Assembly: GCF_001294335.1 (NCBI RefSeq)
Contig: NZ_LGKG01000142.1
Location: forward strand, 37,264 to 101,263
DNA length: 64,000 nucleotides
Direction of reading: 5' to 3'
From: Streptomyces chattanoogensis
Lineage (GTDB): Bacteria; Actinomycetota; Actinomycetes; Streptomycetales; Streptomycetaceae
In this document: positions 18,736-26,189 of the stretch, in pieces
Position numbering within the stretch: the stretch's first letter is position 1
How the letters are laid out: every line of letters starts with the position of its first letter
The notes under the pieces: model-generated
What the model was told of the DNA's origin: nothing
Databases searched by the model: none
What the model saw: only the letters and a program-made list of their open reading frames with translations
Position numbers and translations under genes: made by a program

Positions 18736-19762
18736 CCCAGGCCTCCCCCAGCGCCAGCAGCTCGTCGCGGTACTCGATGCGCCCGGCCCACTCCCCGGGC
18801 CAGGCGGCGGCCCCCAGGTGGGCGCCCGCGAAGGCACCGGTGAGGCAGGCGATCGAGTCGGAGTCGCCGGAGGTGCAGGCGGCCCGGCGGAGTGCGGTGA
18901 GCGGCTCGTCGGGGAAGAGGAGGAAGCAGAGCAGGCCGGTGGCCAGGGCCTCCTCGGCGATCCAGCCGGCGCCGGTGGCGAGGCACGGGTCGGCCTCCGG
19001 GTCCGGGGCGGCGAGCGCGGCGTCGAGACGGTCGAGGACGCCGAGGCAGTCGTCCCAGCCGCGGGCGGTGAACGTCGTGGGTGTCGGGTCCTGGGAGCGC
19101 CGCCAGAGGTCGCCGAGCCAGTCCTCCCGGTAGTCGGTGCGGTGGGCATGGGCGTAGGCGCGCAGCAGGCCGGGCAGCTCGGCGGGGCGGGCGCCGTCGG
19201 CGAGGGCGCGGACGGCGTACGCGGTCAGGTCGCTGGCGGCGAGCGCGGTGGGGTGGCCGTGGGTGAGCGCGGACTGGAGCTGGGCGGCGCCGGAGCGCTG
19301 GCGGGGGCTGAGTCCCGGTGCGAGCCCGATGGGTGCGACGCGCATGTTGGCGCCGCAGCCCTTGGACCCGATCTGGCTCGCCGTCGCCCAGGGCCGGTCC
19401 TCGTCGCTGAGCGCCTGGCAGGCGCGCAGGCAGGTGTTGCCGGGCGCCCGGTTGTTGTCGGGCGAGCGCCACCAGTCGACGTACTCCTCGCGCACCGGGC
19501 GCTCGAGGCGCAGCGGGGTGAGCTCACCCCGCTGCATTGCCGTCCGCAGGCCGCGGCCCAGCGCCAGTGTCATCTGGGTGTCGTCGGTGACGAAGGCGGG
19601 GTCGGGCAGCGCCATCTCCCGCCAGGGCCCGCACTTGGCGAGGATCGCCGGTACGTCGTTGAACTCGGTCGGGAAGCCGAGTGCGTCACCGAGCGCCAGC
19701 CCGATGAGCGAGCCGGTCGCCGCGGACCTCTTGTCCCCCACGGTGTCCCCCATGGAAACCAC
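18728..19762 (-). CDS. ADP-ribosylglycohydrolase family protein
   Basis: 344 residues; the first codon is a GTG at 19762, with an ATG at 19753 as an equally good start. The family's metal-binding motifs are present: LIGLALGDALGFPTEF near the N-terminus, PAFVTDDTQMTLALGRGL (T-D-D-T/Q), and at the C-terminus ACTSGDSDSIACLTGAFAGA, whose G-D-[ST]-D-[ST] binds the second Mg2+. NMRVAPIGLAPGLSP is also typical. The family removes ADP-ribose from protein or other acceptors; DraG is the model. It heads a coupled unit with the downstream nucleotidyltransferase. A 29-bp palindrome lies 19 nt upstream of the ATG. The acceptor is unknown. Confidence 0.9.
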   Translation of the reverse strand: MVSMGDTVGDKRSAATGSLIGLALGDALGFPTEFNDVPAILAKCGPWREMALPDPAFVTDDTQMTLALGRGLRTAMQRGELTPLRLERPVREEYVDWWRSPDNNRAPGNTCLRACQALSDEDRPWATASQIGSKGCGANMRVAPIGLAPGLSPRQRSGAAQLQSALTHGHPTALAASDLTAYAVRALADGARPAELPGLLRAYAHAHRTDYREDWLGDLWRRSQDPTPTTFTARGWDDCLGVLDRLDAALAAPDPEADPCLATGAGWIAEEALATGLLCFLLFPDEPLTALRRAACTSGDSDSIACLTGAFAGAHLGAAAWPGEWAGRIEYRDELLALGEAWDV

Positions 19763-19771
19763 TGAAAACCA

Positions 19772-19800
19772 CCCCTTAGCGTCACAGTGACGTTAAGGGG
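19772..19800. promoter_or_regulatory. 29-bp palindrome before the ADP-ribosylglycohydrolase gene
   Basis: Left arm CCCCTTAGCGTCAC (19772-19785), centre A (19786), right arm GTGACGTTAAGGGG (19787-19800), with 13 of 14 pairs matching. The lack of a loop and the position 19 nt before a start codon favour an operator for a dimeric regulator. The alternative is a terminator for rluB, which ends 40 nt away on the same strand; a short T-rich run follows on the minus strand. The two readings cannot be separated by eye. Confidence 0.65.
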
Positions 19801-19839
19801 TGGTGGGGGCGTACCGCAAGCGGATTCGCCGGAGAGGCC

Positions 19840-20970
19840 TTAGAGCTCGACCTCGCGCATCAGCATCCCGACCTCCGTGTTGGTCATCCGGCGCAGCCAG
19901 CCCGACTTCTGGTCGCCCAGGGAGATCGGGCCGAAGGCCGTACGGACCAGCTTGTCGACCGGGAAGCCGGCCTCGGCGAGCATCCGGCGCACGATGTGCT
20001 TACGGCCCTCGTGGAGGGTGACCTCGACGAGGTAGTTCTTGCCGGTCTGCTGCACGACGCGGAAGTGGTCGGCGCGCGCGTACCCGTCCTCCAGCTGGAT
20101 GCCGTCCTTGAGCATCTTGCCGATCTCACGCGGCAGCGGACCCTGGATCGCCGCCAGGTACGTCTTCTTGACGCCGTAGCGCGGGTGGGTGAGGCGGTGG
20201 GCCAGCTCGCCGTGGTTGGTGAGCAGGATGATGCCCTCGGTCTCGGTGTCCAGGCGGCCGACGTGGAAGAGCCGGGTCTCCCGGTTGGTGACGTAGTCGC
20301 CCAGGCACTGGCGGCCGTCGGGGTCCTCCATCGTGGAGACGACACCGGCCGGCTTGTTCAGGGCGAAGAAGAGGTACGACTGGGTGGCGACCGTCAGGCC
20401 GTCGACCTTGATCTCGTCCTTCTCCGGGTCGACCCGGACGCCCTGCTCCATGACGATCCGGCCGTTGACCTCGACCCGCGCCTGGTCGATCAGCTCCTCG
20501 CAGGCCCGCCGCGAGCCCATCCCGGCCCTGGCGAGCACCTTCTGCAGCCGCTCGCCCTCCTGCTCGGCGCCGGGGAAGGTCTTGGGGGTCTTGACCTGCG
20601 GCTTGTCGTGGCGGGCGCGGTTGCGCTCCTCGATCTGGGCGTCGTACTCGCGGGGGCGCGCGGGGGCCTGGCCGCGGCCGCGCTGCGGGGCGCCCTTGCC
20701 GCCCTGCCCCTGCTTGGCGCCTGTGCGCGGACCGCCCTTGGCGCCGCCGCGGGCCGCCGCGCCCCGGGCGCCGCCGGCCTTGGGGGCGCCGCCCTTGCGC
20801 TCGTCCTTGCGGTCCGAGGGGCCGCCGGATCCGCCCACGTCGTAGCGGCGCTCCTCGGGACGGGGGCGGCCGGCACGCTGCTGCTTCTCGTCCCGCTTGT
20901 TGCCGGCTCCGCGGTAGTTGCCCCTGCCGCTGCCGCTGTCCCTGCTGTTCCTGCCGCTGCTTCGCATCAA
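19840..20970 (-). CDS. rluB: 23S rRNA pseudouridine synthase, RluB/RsuA family
   Basis: 376 residues. A Gly/Arg/Lys-rich disordered N-terminus of about 130 residues (many RGG-like steps) precedes an S4 RNA-binding domain (RLQKVLARAGMGSRRACEELI). The catalytic domain has FHVGRLDTETEGIILLTNHGEL, where the aspartate of G-R-L-D is the nucleophile, then KTYLAAIQGPL. The ending ALNKPAG and EGRKHIVRRMLAEAGFPV are RluB/RsuA marks. The family isomerises a specific uridine in 23S rRNA; position 2605 (E. coli numbering) is the RluB target by family. It overlaps scpB by 4 nt, the conserved actinobacterial scpA-scpB-rluB order. The N-terminal extension is longer than in E. coli. Confidence 0.92.
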   Translation of the reverse strand: MMRSSGRNSRDSGSGRGNYRGAGNKRDEKQQRAGRPRPEERRYDVGGSGGPSDRKDERKGGAPKAGGARGAAARGGAKGGPRTGAKQGQGGKGAPQRGRGQAPARPREYDAQIEERNRARHDKPQVKTPKTFPGAEQEGERLQKVLARAGMGSRRACEELIDQARVEVNGRIVMEQGVRVDPEKDEIKVDGLTVATQSYLFFALNKPAGVVSTMEDPDGRQCLGDYVTNRETRLFHVGRLDTETEGIILLTNHGELAHRLTHPRYGVKKTYLAAIQGPLPREIGKMLKDGIQLEDGYARADHFRVVQQTGKNYLVEVTLHEGRKHIVRRMLAEAGFPVDKLVRTAFGPISLGDQKSGWLRRMTNTEVGMLMREVEL

Positions 20971-21659
20971 TGATCCGTCTGAGAGTCGCCGCTGTCGTCT
21001 ACGTCGAACGACGGGATACCTTCCGGGGAGTCGCCCTCGACCGCGTCCGCCTCCGGGAGGAACGGTGCGAGCTCAGGGAGCTCGTCCAGACCGCGCAGGC
21101 CCATCCGCTCCAGAAAGTAATTCGTCGTCCTGTACAGGATCGCACCTGTTTCAGGTTCCGTCCCCGCCTCCTCCACCAGGCCGCGCTGGAGGAGCGTGCG
21201 CATCACACCGTCACAGTTCACACCGCGCACGGCCGAGACGCGGGAACGGCTGACCGGCTGACGGTACGCGACCACGGCCAGAGTCTCCAATGCGGCCTGC
21301 GTGAGGCGGGCCTGCTGGCCGTCCAGGACGAAGCTCTCGACGGCGTCCGCGTACTCGGCGCGGGAGTAGAACCGCCAGCCGCCGGCCACCAGGCGCAGGT
21401 CGAAACCGCGGCCCTGGCGGGCGTAGTCGTCGGACAGCTCGCGCAGTGCCAGGGCCACCGCGCGGCGGGGGCGCTGCAGCACCTTCGCCAGGTGTTCCTC
21501 GGTCGCGGGCTCGTCCACCACCATGAGGACGGCCTCCACGGCGGGCTTGAGCTCCAGCTCGGCGACGCCCAGCGCCCCGGTGGGCGCCGGGGCCCCGGAC
21601 GCCTCGGCGCCGGCCTCCTGGACCTCGTACGCGTCGCCGTAGGCCCCGTCCACGCTCAT
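20967..21659 (-). CDS. scpB: Segregation and condensation protein B
   Basis: 230 residues. A flexible leader (1-32) and acidic tail (200-230) flank two winged-helix domains: AVEAVLMVVDEPATEEHLAKVL and TQAALETLAVVAYRQPVSRS, the latter the most conserved ScpB segment, followed by VNCDGVMRTLLQRGLVEEAG. ScpB dimerises and binds the kleisin ScpA, forming with SMC the bacterial condensin that compacts and segregates the chromosome. It overlaps both scpA upstream and rluB downstream by 4 nt, so the three are coupled. Complete. Confidence 0.94.
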   Translation of the reverse strand: MSVDGAYGDAYEVQEAGAEASGAPAPTGALGVAELELKPAVEAVLMVVDEPATEEHLAKVLQRPRRAVALALRELSDDYARQGRGFDLRLVAGGWRFYSRAEYADAVESFVLDGQQARLTQAALETLAVVAYRQPVSRSRVSAVRGVNCDGVMRTLLQRGLVEEAGTEPETGAILYRTTNYFLERMGLRGLDELPELAPFLPEADAVEGDSPEGIPSFDVDDSGDSQTDH

Positions 21660-22705
21660 TCCGCCTCCTCCTGCTCCTGGGGCTCCACGGCCGCCTCCCG
21701 ATCGAACTCGTCCGTCACCACCGGCTCGGCCCCCTCCGCGCCCGTCCAGCGCACCGTCAGCGTCCCCAGCGCCTCCTCCTGGTCCAGGGCGACCGCCCGC
21801 TCCCGGTAGAGCTCCAGCAGCGCCAGGAAGCGCGCCACGACGGTGAGGGTGTCCGGGGCGTCCGCCACCAGCTCCTGGAAGCCGGCCTCGCCCGCCTCGC
21901 GCAGCCGCGCCATCACCACCTCGGCCTGCTCCCGCACGCTCACCAGCGGCGCATGGATGTGGTCGACGTAGACCTGCGGCTTCGCCCTGGGCCGCATCGC
22001 CTTGACGGCCAGCCTGGCGAACCCCTCCGCCCCGATGCTGATGACCACCTCGGGCAGCAGCTCGGCGTGCTCCGGCTCCAGCCCGACGGTACGGGGGTAG
22101 CGGCGTCCCTCGTCCGTCAGCCGGTCGCTGAAGATGTCCGCGATGCGTTTGTACGCGCGGTACTGCAGCAGCCGCGCGAAGAGCAGGTCGCGGGCCTCCA
22201 GCAGGGCGAGATCCGCCTCGTCCTCCACCTCGGCGGCGGGCAGCAGCCGGGCCGCCTTCAGGTCCAGCAGCGTCGCCGCGACGACCAGGAACTCGGTGGT
22301 CTGGTCCAGGTCCCAGTCCGGCCCCATGGCCCGGATGTGTGCCATGAACTCGTCGGTGACCTTCGACAGCGCGACCTCGGTGACGTCCAGCTTGTGCTTG
22401 GCGATCAGCTGGAGGAGGAGGTCGAAGGGGCCCTCGAAGTTGTCCAGCCGGACGGTGAACCTGCCGTCGCCGGGCTCGGCAGCCTCGGCGGGCTCATCGG
22501 CACGGGCGGGTCCGGCGGGCTCGGCGGGGGCTTCGGGGACGTCCGGTGCGCAGGGGCCCGGCGGTCCGGCCTCCGGGGCCGGCGGCTCCGGCGCGGCCGG
22601 TACCTCCGGGGCCTCCTCCGCCTGGTCCGTCCCCGGCCCGCGCCCGAGTCGTCTGCGGGCGCGGGGAGCGAGGGCGTCGGCGGCGTCGTTGGGGGTTGTC
22701 GGCAT
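21656..22705 (-). CDS. scpA: Segregation and condensation protein A (kleisin)
   Basis: 349 residues. The first 80 are Pro/Ala/Glu-rich and disordered. The kleisin starts FTVRLDNFEGPFDLLLQLI, the classic ScpA N-terminus that binds the SMC neck, then KHKLDVTEVALSKVTDEF and FLVVAATLLDLKAARLLP. The C-terminal winged helix (VSVREQAEVVMARLREAG... FLALLELYRERAVALDQE) binds the SMC head. The N-terminal extension is longer than in Bacillus, as usual in Streptomyces. It is the first gene of scpA-scpB-rluB, 92 nt downstream of the parA-linked small gene. Confidence 0.94.
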   Translation of the reverse strand: MPTTPNDAADALAPRARRRLGRGPGTDQAEEAPEVPAAPEPPAPEAGPPGPCAPDVPEAPAEPAGPARADEPAEAAEPGDGRFTVRLDNFEGPFDLLLQLIAKHKLDVTEVALSKVTDEFMAHIRAMGPDWDLDQTTEFLVVAATLLDLKAARLLPAAEVEDEADLALLEARDLLFARLLQYRAYKRIADIFSDRLTDEGRRYPRTVGLEPEHAELLPEVVISIGAEGFARLAVKAMRPRAKPQVYVDHIHAPLVSVREQAEVVMARLREAGEAGFQELVADAPDTLTVVARFLALLELYRERAVALDQEEALGTLTVRWTGAEGAEPVVTDEFDREAAVEPQEQEEAE

Positions 22706-22797
22706 CGCGGTCCATGGTGCTGCGGTCCCCGTGCCGGGGGCGACGGGCTGGTCACGGGCGGGACACCCGCCGAAAAGGCAGGCTATCCCGTACGTGC

Positions 22798-23430
22798 CTA
22801 ACGTCCCCGGAGCCGTCGCACCAGGATGCTGGCGTCGCCGCGCGACTCCAGGTCGGCGAGGACTACGGCCACCGCCTCGCGGACGATCCGCCCCCGGTCG
22901 ACGGCGAGGCCGTGTTCGCCGCGCAGGACCAGCCGGGCGTGTTCGAGGTCCATGAGCTCCTCGGCGGAGACATAGACGGTGATCTTCTCGTCGTGCCGTT
23001 CGCGGCCGCTGGGGCGGCGGTTGGCGCCCCGCCCGCCGCGGCGGCGGGTGCGGTCGGCGGTCCCCGTGACCGCCGCGGGCGTTGCGGTCGCCTCCTGGCC
23101 CGCCTGGCCCGGCTGCGCCCGGTGGCCCTTGGGGGCCGCCGCGTCCGCCGCACGGCCGCTGTGCTCGGCCGGGGAGACGGACGGGGAGGAGGCGGCCGGG
23201 GCGGCTGCCGGGGTGCGGCCGGGGTCGGCGGCCGGGTCCTCGGCCTGCCGTACCGCGGCGTCCCCCGGCTCCGCGGCCGGATCGGCCTCACCCGCCGGTG
23301 CGGGCACCCGGGGCTCGCCCGCCGCCGGGGAGCCGTTCGCCGGCCGGCGGGGCGGGGAGGACTGCAGCCCCATCCCCCCGGTGGTGCGGAACAGTTCGTC
23401 GGCTCCGGGCAGACTCACTCGGCGTGACAC
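22798..23430 (-). CDS. Small partner protein of orphan ParA (unknown)
   Basis: 210 residues. The start overlaps the parA stop by 16 nt, so the two are co-translated. A short conserved head (SRRVSLPGADELFRTTGG) is followed by 110 residues of Pro/Ala-rich disorder. The C-terminal 65 residues form a strand-helix-helix unit: EKITVYVSAEELMDLEHARL then GRIVREAVAVVLADL. That arrangement resembles a ribbon-helix-helix DNA-binding fold, but I do not recognise a named family. By context it may anchor or regulate the ParA ATPase, the role played by ParB/ParG-type partners elsewhere. Function is inferred. Confidence 0.75.
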   Translation of the reverse strand: MSRRVSLPGADELFRTTGGMGLQSSPPRRPANGSPAAGEPRVPAPAGEADPAAEPGDAAVRQAEDPAADPGRTPAAAPAASSPSVSPAEHSGRAADAAAPKGHRAQPGQAGQEATATPAAVTGTADRTRRRGGRGANRRPSGRERHDEKITVYVSAEELMDLEHARLVLRGEHGLAVDRGRIVREAVAVVLADLESRGDASILVRRLRGR

Positions 23431-24578
23431 CGGGCGAGCACCTCCCTGGCGAGCTGGCGATAGGCGGCGGCACCGACGGAGTTGGAGGCGTACGTGGTGA
23501 TCGGCTCACCGGCGACGGTGGTCTCCGGGAAGCGCACCGTACGGCCGATGACGGTGTGGTAGACGTGATCGTCGAAGGCCTCGACGACGCGCGCCAGCAC
23601 CTCACGGCTGTGCACCGTGCGGGAGTCGTACATCGTCGCCAGGATGCCGTCCAGCTCCAGCTCGGGGTTGAGCCGCTCCTGGACCTTCTCGATCGTCTCG
23701 GTCAGCAGCGCGACACCGCGCAGCGCGAAGAACTCGCACTCCAGCGGCACGATGACCTTGTGAGCCGCCGTCAGGGCGTTGACGGTGAGCAGGCCGAGGG
23801 AGGGCTGACAGTCGATCACGATGTAGTCGTAGTCGGCCAGCAGCGGCTTCAGGGCGCGCTGCAGGGTCGACTCGCGCGCGACCTCGCTGACCAACTGCAC
23901 CTCTGCCGCTGACAAATCGATATTGCTGGGCAGCAGGTCCATGTTGGGGACCGCGGTCTTCAGGAGCACCTCGTCGGCCGACATGCCCCGCTCCATGAGC
24001 AGGTTGTAGACCGTCAGGTCGAGCTCCATCGGGTTGACGCCGAGTCCGACCGACAGGGCGCCCTGCGGGTCGAAGTCGACGAGCAGCACCCGTCGTCCGT
24101 ATTCGGCGAGTGCGGCGCCCAGGTTGATGGTCGAGGTGGTCTTGCCGACCCCGCCCTTCTGGTTGCACATCGCAATGATTTTGGCGGGGCCGTGATCCGA
24201 GAGCGGTCCCGGGATGGGGAAGTACGGGAGCGGGCGTCCGGTCGGGCCGACGCGTTCGCGGCGCTGGCGCGCGGCGTCCGGCGCGAGCGTCGCCGCGTAC
24301 TCGGGGTCCGGTTCGTACTCCGCGTCCGGATCGTAGAAGTGCCCCTCGGGCAGGTCGTCGTAGTCGGCGAGACGGGCGGGATCTCCACTGCCCCGGTCGC
24401 CGGCCATGGCGTTCACGTGATGGCCGTCCATACTCTGGTGGGCTGTCGAGGAAGTGCTCTGGTGGGCTGCGAAGGTGTGGACCGCGACGGAGCCGACAGC
24501 CTCGAGCCCCGAGGGACCCTGGCCCCGTGCAACCGCTCCTGGCCGTCCGCCTCCGGGAGTAAATGTCGACTCATTCAC
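23415..24578 (-). CDS. ParA-family ATPase (orphan, scp-linked)
   Basis: 387 residues. A 128-residue leader, acidic and Tyr/Asp-rich at its end, precedes the deviant Walker A KGGVGKTTSTINLGAAL; the first lysine is the ParA/MinD signature lysine. Then follow LLVDFDPQGALSVGLG (Walker A'), YDYIVIDCQPSLGLLTVNAL (Walker B) and YDSRTVHSREVL. ParA ATPases form ATP-dependent DNA-bound gradients that move cargo. This is not the oriC parA (no parB downstream) but the paralogue next to scpAB, as in Mycobacterium Soj. The ribosome site is an exceptional AAGGAGGT, but 14 nt from the ATG, longer than ideal. Confidence 0.9.
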   Translation of the reverse strand: MNESTFTPGGGRPGAVARGQGPSGLEAVGSVAVHTFAAHQSTSSTAHQSMDGHHVNAMAGDRGSGDPARLADYDDLPEGHFYDPDAEYEPDPEYAATLAPDAARQRRERVGPTGRPLPYFPIPGPLSDHGPAKIIAMCNQKGGVGKTTSTINLGAALAEYGRRVLLVDFDPQGALSVGLGVNPMELDLTVYNLLMERGMSADEVLLKTAVPNMDLLPSNIDLSAAEVQLVSEVARESTLQRALKPLLADYDYIVIDCQPSLGLLTVNALTAAHKVIVPLECEFFALRGVALLTETIEKVQERLNPELELDGILATMYDSRTVHSREVLARVVEAFDDHVYHTVIGRTVRFPETTVAGEPITTYASNSVGAAAYRQLAREVLARCHAE

Positions 24579-24923
24579 AAGTCGTCTTACCTCCTTGGAT
24601 GTGACCAGGAAACTTATCGATAGGTCAGCGTGGCACCATGCCGACGGTTGGCGACTCTATGGCGTGTCGGGCGTTCGCAGCAACACAATCCACCGGACCC
24701 GGCGCGATGTGTCGGTAACCCAACCCCTCAATGTCAAGGGCGCAGGGCGCTTCAACCTGATGTTTCGGGGGTGCGCGAATCGGTTAAAGGGTTACGTTCA
24801 CGGCGAGTTGAGAGTCCGTCGGCCGGCGACCGCTCCACGGCGTGTCGCACATACGACCGGCCGGGCCCCGTCGACAGGGCCCGGCCGGATGCACCGCGCT
24901 TGACGCGCGTGATTGACGCTTTA
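24579..24923. other. Intergenic region between ald and parA, both minus strand
   Basis: 345 nt. It carries the ald terminator at 24857-24888 and, in 24600-24800, the presumed parA promoter region with an AT-richer stretch (CTTATCGATAGG near 24612). No coding frame or RNA gene is supported. Confidence 0.45.
24857..24888 (-). terminator. Terminator after ald
   Basis: Perfect 12-bp stem: CCGGCCGGGCCC (24857-24868) and GGGCCCGGCCGG (24877-24888) around an 8-nt loop, 36 nt beyond the ald stop codon. Likely rho-independent. Confidence 0.85.
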
Positions 24924-26048
24924 TCAGCCGAGGAGCGAGCGCAGCTCCACCGACTCGTAGCCGTGCGCTTCGGCGACGGGGCCGTAGACCACCTTGCCGT
25001 CGTGCGTGTTCAGGCCCTTGGCCAGAGCCGGGTCACGGCGCAGGGCCTCGACCCAGCCGCGGTTCGCCAGCTCCACGATGTAGGGCAGCGTGGCGTTGGT
25101 GAGCGCGTAGGTGGAGGTGTTCGGCACCGCGCCGGGCATGTTGGCGACGCAGTAGAAGACCGAGTTGTGGACCTCGAAGGTCGGCTCGGCGTGCGTGGTG
25201 GGACGGGAGTCCTCGAAGCAGCCGCCCTGGTCGATCGCGATGTCGACAAGGACACTTCCGGGCTTCATCTTGGCGACGAGCTCGTTGGTGACCAGCTTCG
25301 GGGCCTTGGCGCCCGGGATCAGGACGGCACCGACGACGAGGTCGGCCTCGACGACGGCCTTCTCCAGCTCGTAGGCGTTGGAGACGATCGTCTGCACCTT
25401 GGTGCCGAAGATCTTGTCCGCCTCGCGCAGCTTGTTGATGTCCCTGTCGAGCAGGGTGACGTGGAAGCCGAGGCCCACCGCGATCTGCACGGCGTTCCAG
25501 CCGGAGACGCCACCGCCGATGACGACGGCCTTGCCCGCCTGCACGCCCGGGACGCCGCCCGGCAGCACACCGCGGCCGCCGGCCTGGCGCATCAGGTGGT
25601 ACGCGCCGACCTGCGGGGCGATCCGGCCCGCGACCTCGGACATCGGGGCGAGCAGCGGCAGCGCGCGGCCGGCCGTCTCGACGGTCTCGTAGGCGATGGC
25701 GGTGGTGCGGGACTCCAGCAGGGCGTCCGTGCACTCCTTGGAGGCGGCCAGGTGCAGGTAGGTGAAGAGCGTCTGGTCCTTGCGGAGGCGGTGGTACTCC
25801 TCCGCGATCGGCTCCTTGACCTTCAGCAGCAGGTCGGCAGAGCCCCAGACCTCGTCGGCGGTGTCGAGGATGGTGGCGCCGGCGGCGACGTACTCCTCGT
25901 TCGTGATGGACGAGCCGAGGCCGGCGTCCTTCTCGATGACGACCTGGTGGCCGTGGCGGACGAGCTCGTGGACACCGGCGGGCGTGATGGCCACGCGGAA
26001 CTCGTTGTTCTTGACCTCGCGGGGGATACCGACCTTCACGTCGATCAC
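24924..26048 (-). CDS. ald: Alanine dehydrogenase
   Basis: 374 residues. The N-terminus ([20 protein letters not shown]) is diagnostic, with the pyruvate-binding R15 region. [24 protein letters not shown] carries the catalytic lysine and histidine. The NAD loop is [19 protein letters not shown], with the acidic LLDRD end. The C-terminal [20 protein letters not shown] is conserved. The enzyme reversibly deaminates L-alanine to pyruvate and ammonia with NAD and links carbon and nitrogen metabolism. Start is GTG at 26048; an alternative GTG at 26039 has better spacing from AAGGA. An inverted repeat at 26084-26098 could bind an Lrp/AldR-type regulator. Its length matches the family. Confidence 0.96.
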   Translation of the reverse strand: MIDVKVGIPREVKNNEFRVAITPAGVHELVRHGHQVVIEKDAGLGSSITNEEYVAAGATILDTADEVWGSADLLLKVKEPIAEEYHRLRKDQTLFTYLHLAASKECTDALLESRTTAIAYETVETAGRALPLLAPMSEVAGRIAPQVGAYHLMRQAGGRGVLPGGVPGVQAGKAVVIGGGVSGWNAVQIAVGLGFHVTLLDRDINKLREADKIFGTKVQTIVSNAYELEKAVVEADLVVGAVLIPGAKAPKLVTNELVAKMKPGSVLVDIAIDQGGCFEDSRPTTHAEPTFEVHNSVFYCVANMPGAVPNTSTYALTNATLPYIVELANRGWVEALRRDPALAKGLNTHDGKVVYGPVAEAHGYESVELRSLLG

Positions 26049-26083
26049 GGTCCTTAAAAGAGCTTGCAGGAGGAATTATCCCC

Positions 26084-26098
26084 TCATGCGTTGCATGA
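26084..26098. promoter_or_regulatory. Inverted repeat upstream of ald
   Basis: TCATGC-GTT-GCATGA, a perfect 6-3-6 dyad 36 nt before the ald start, in an AT-richer stretch. In mycobacteria ald is controlled by the Lrp-family AldR, whose sites are short dyads. Whether the same holds here is inference. Confidence 0.4.
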
Positions 26099-26189
26099 CG
26101 GAACTGACCGCGCCGTACGCGGCCCACCCAGTCTATTGAAGGAGCTCTTCTTGTCTAGCCTTGTAAAGCAATAATTCTTGTGAGCACCA

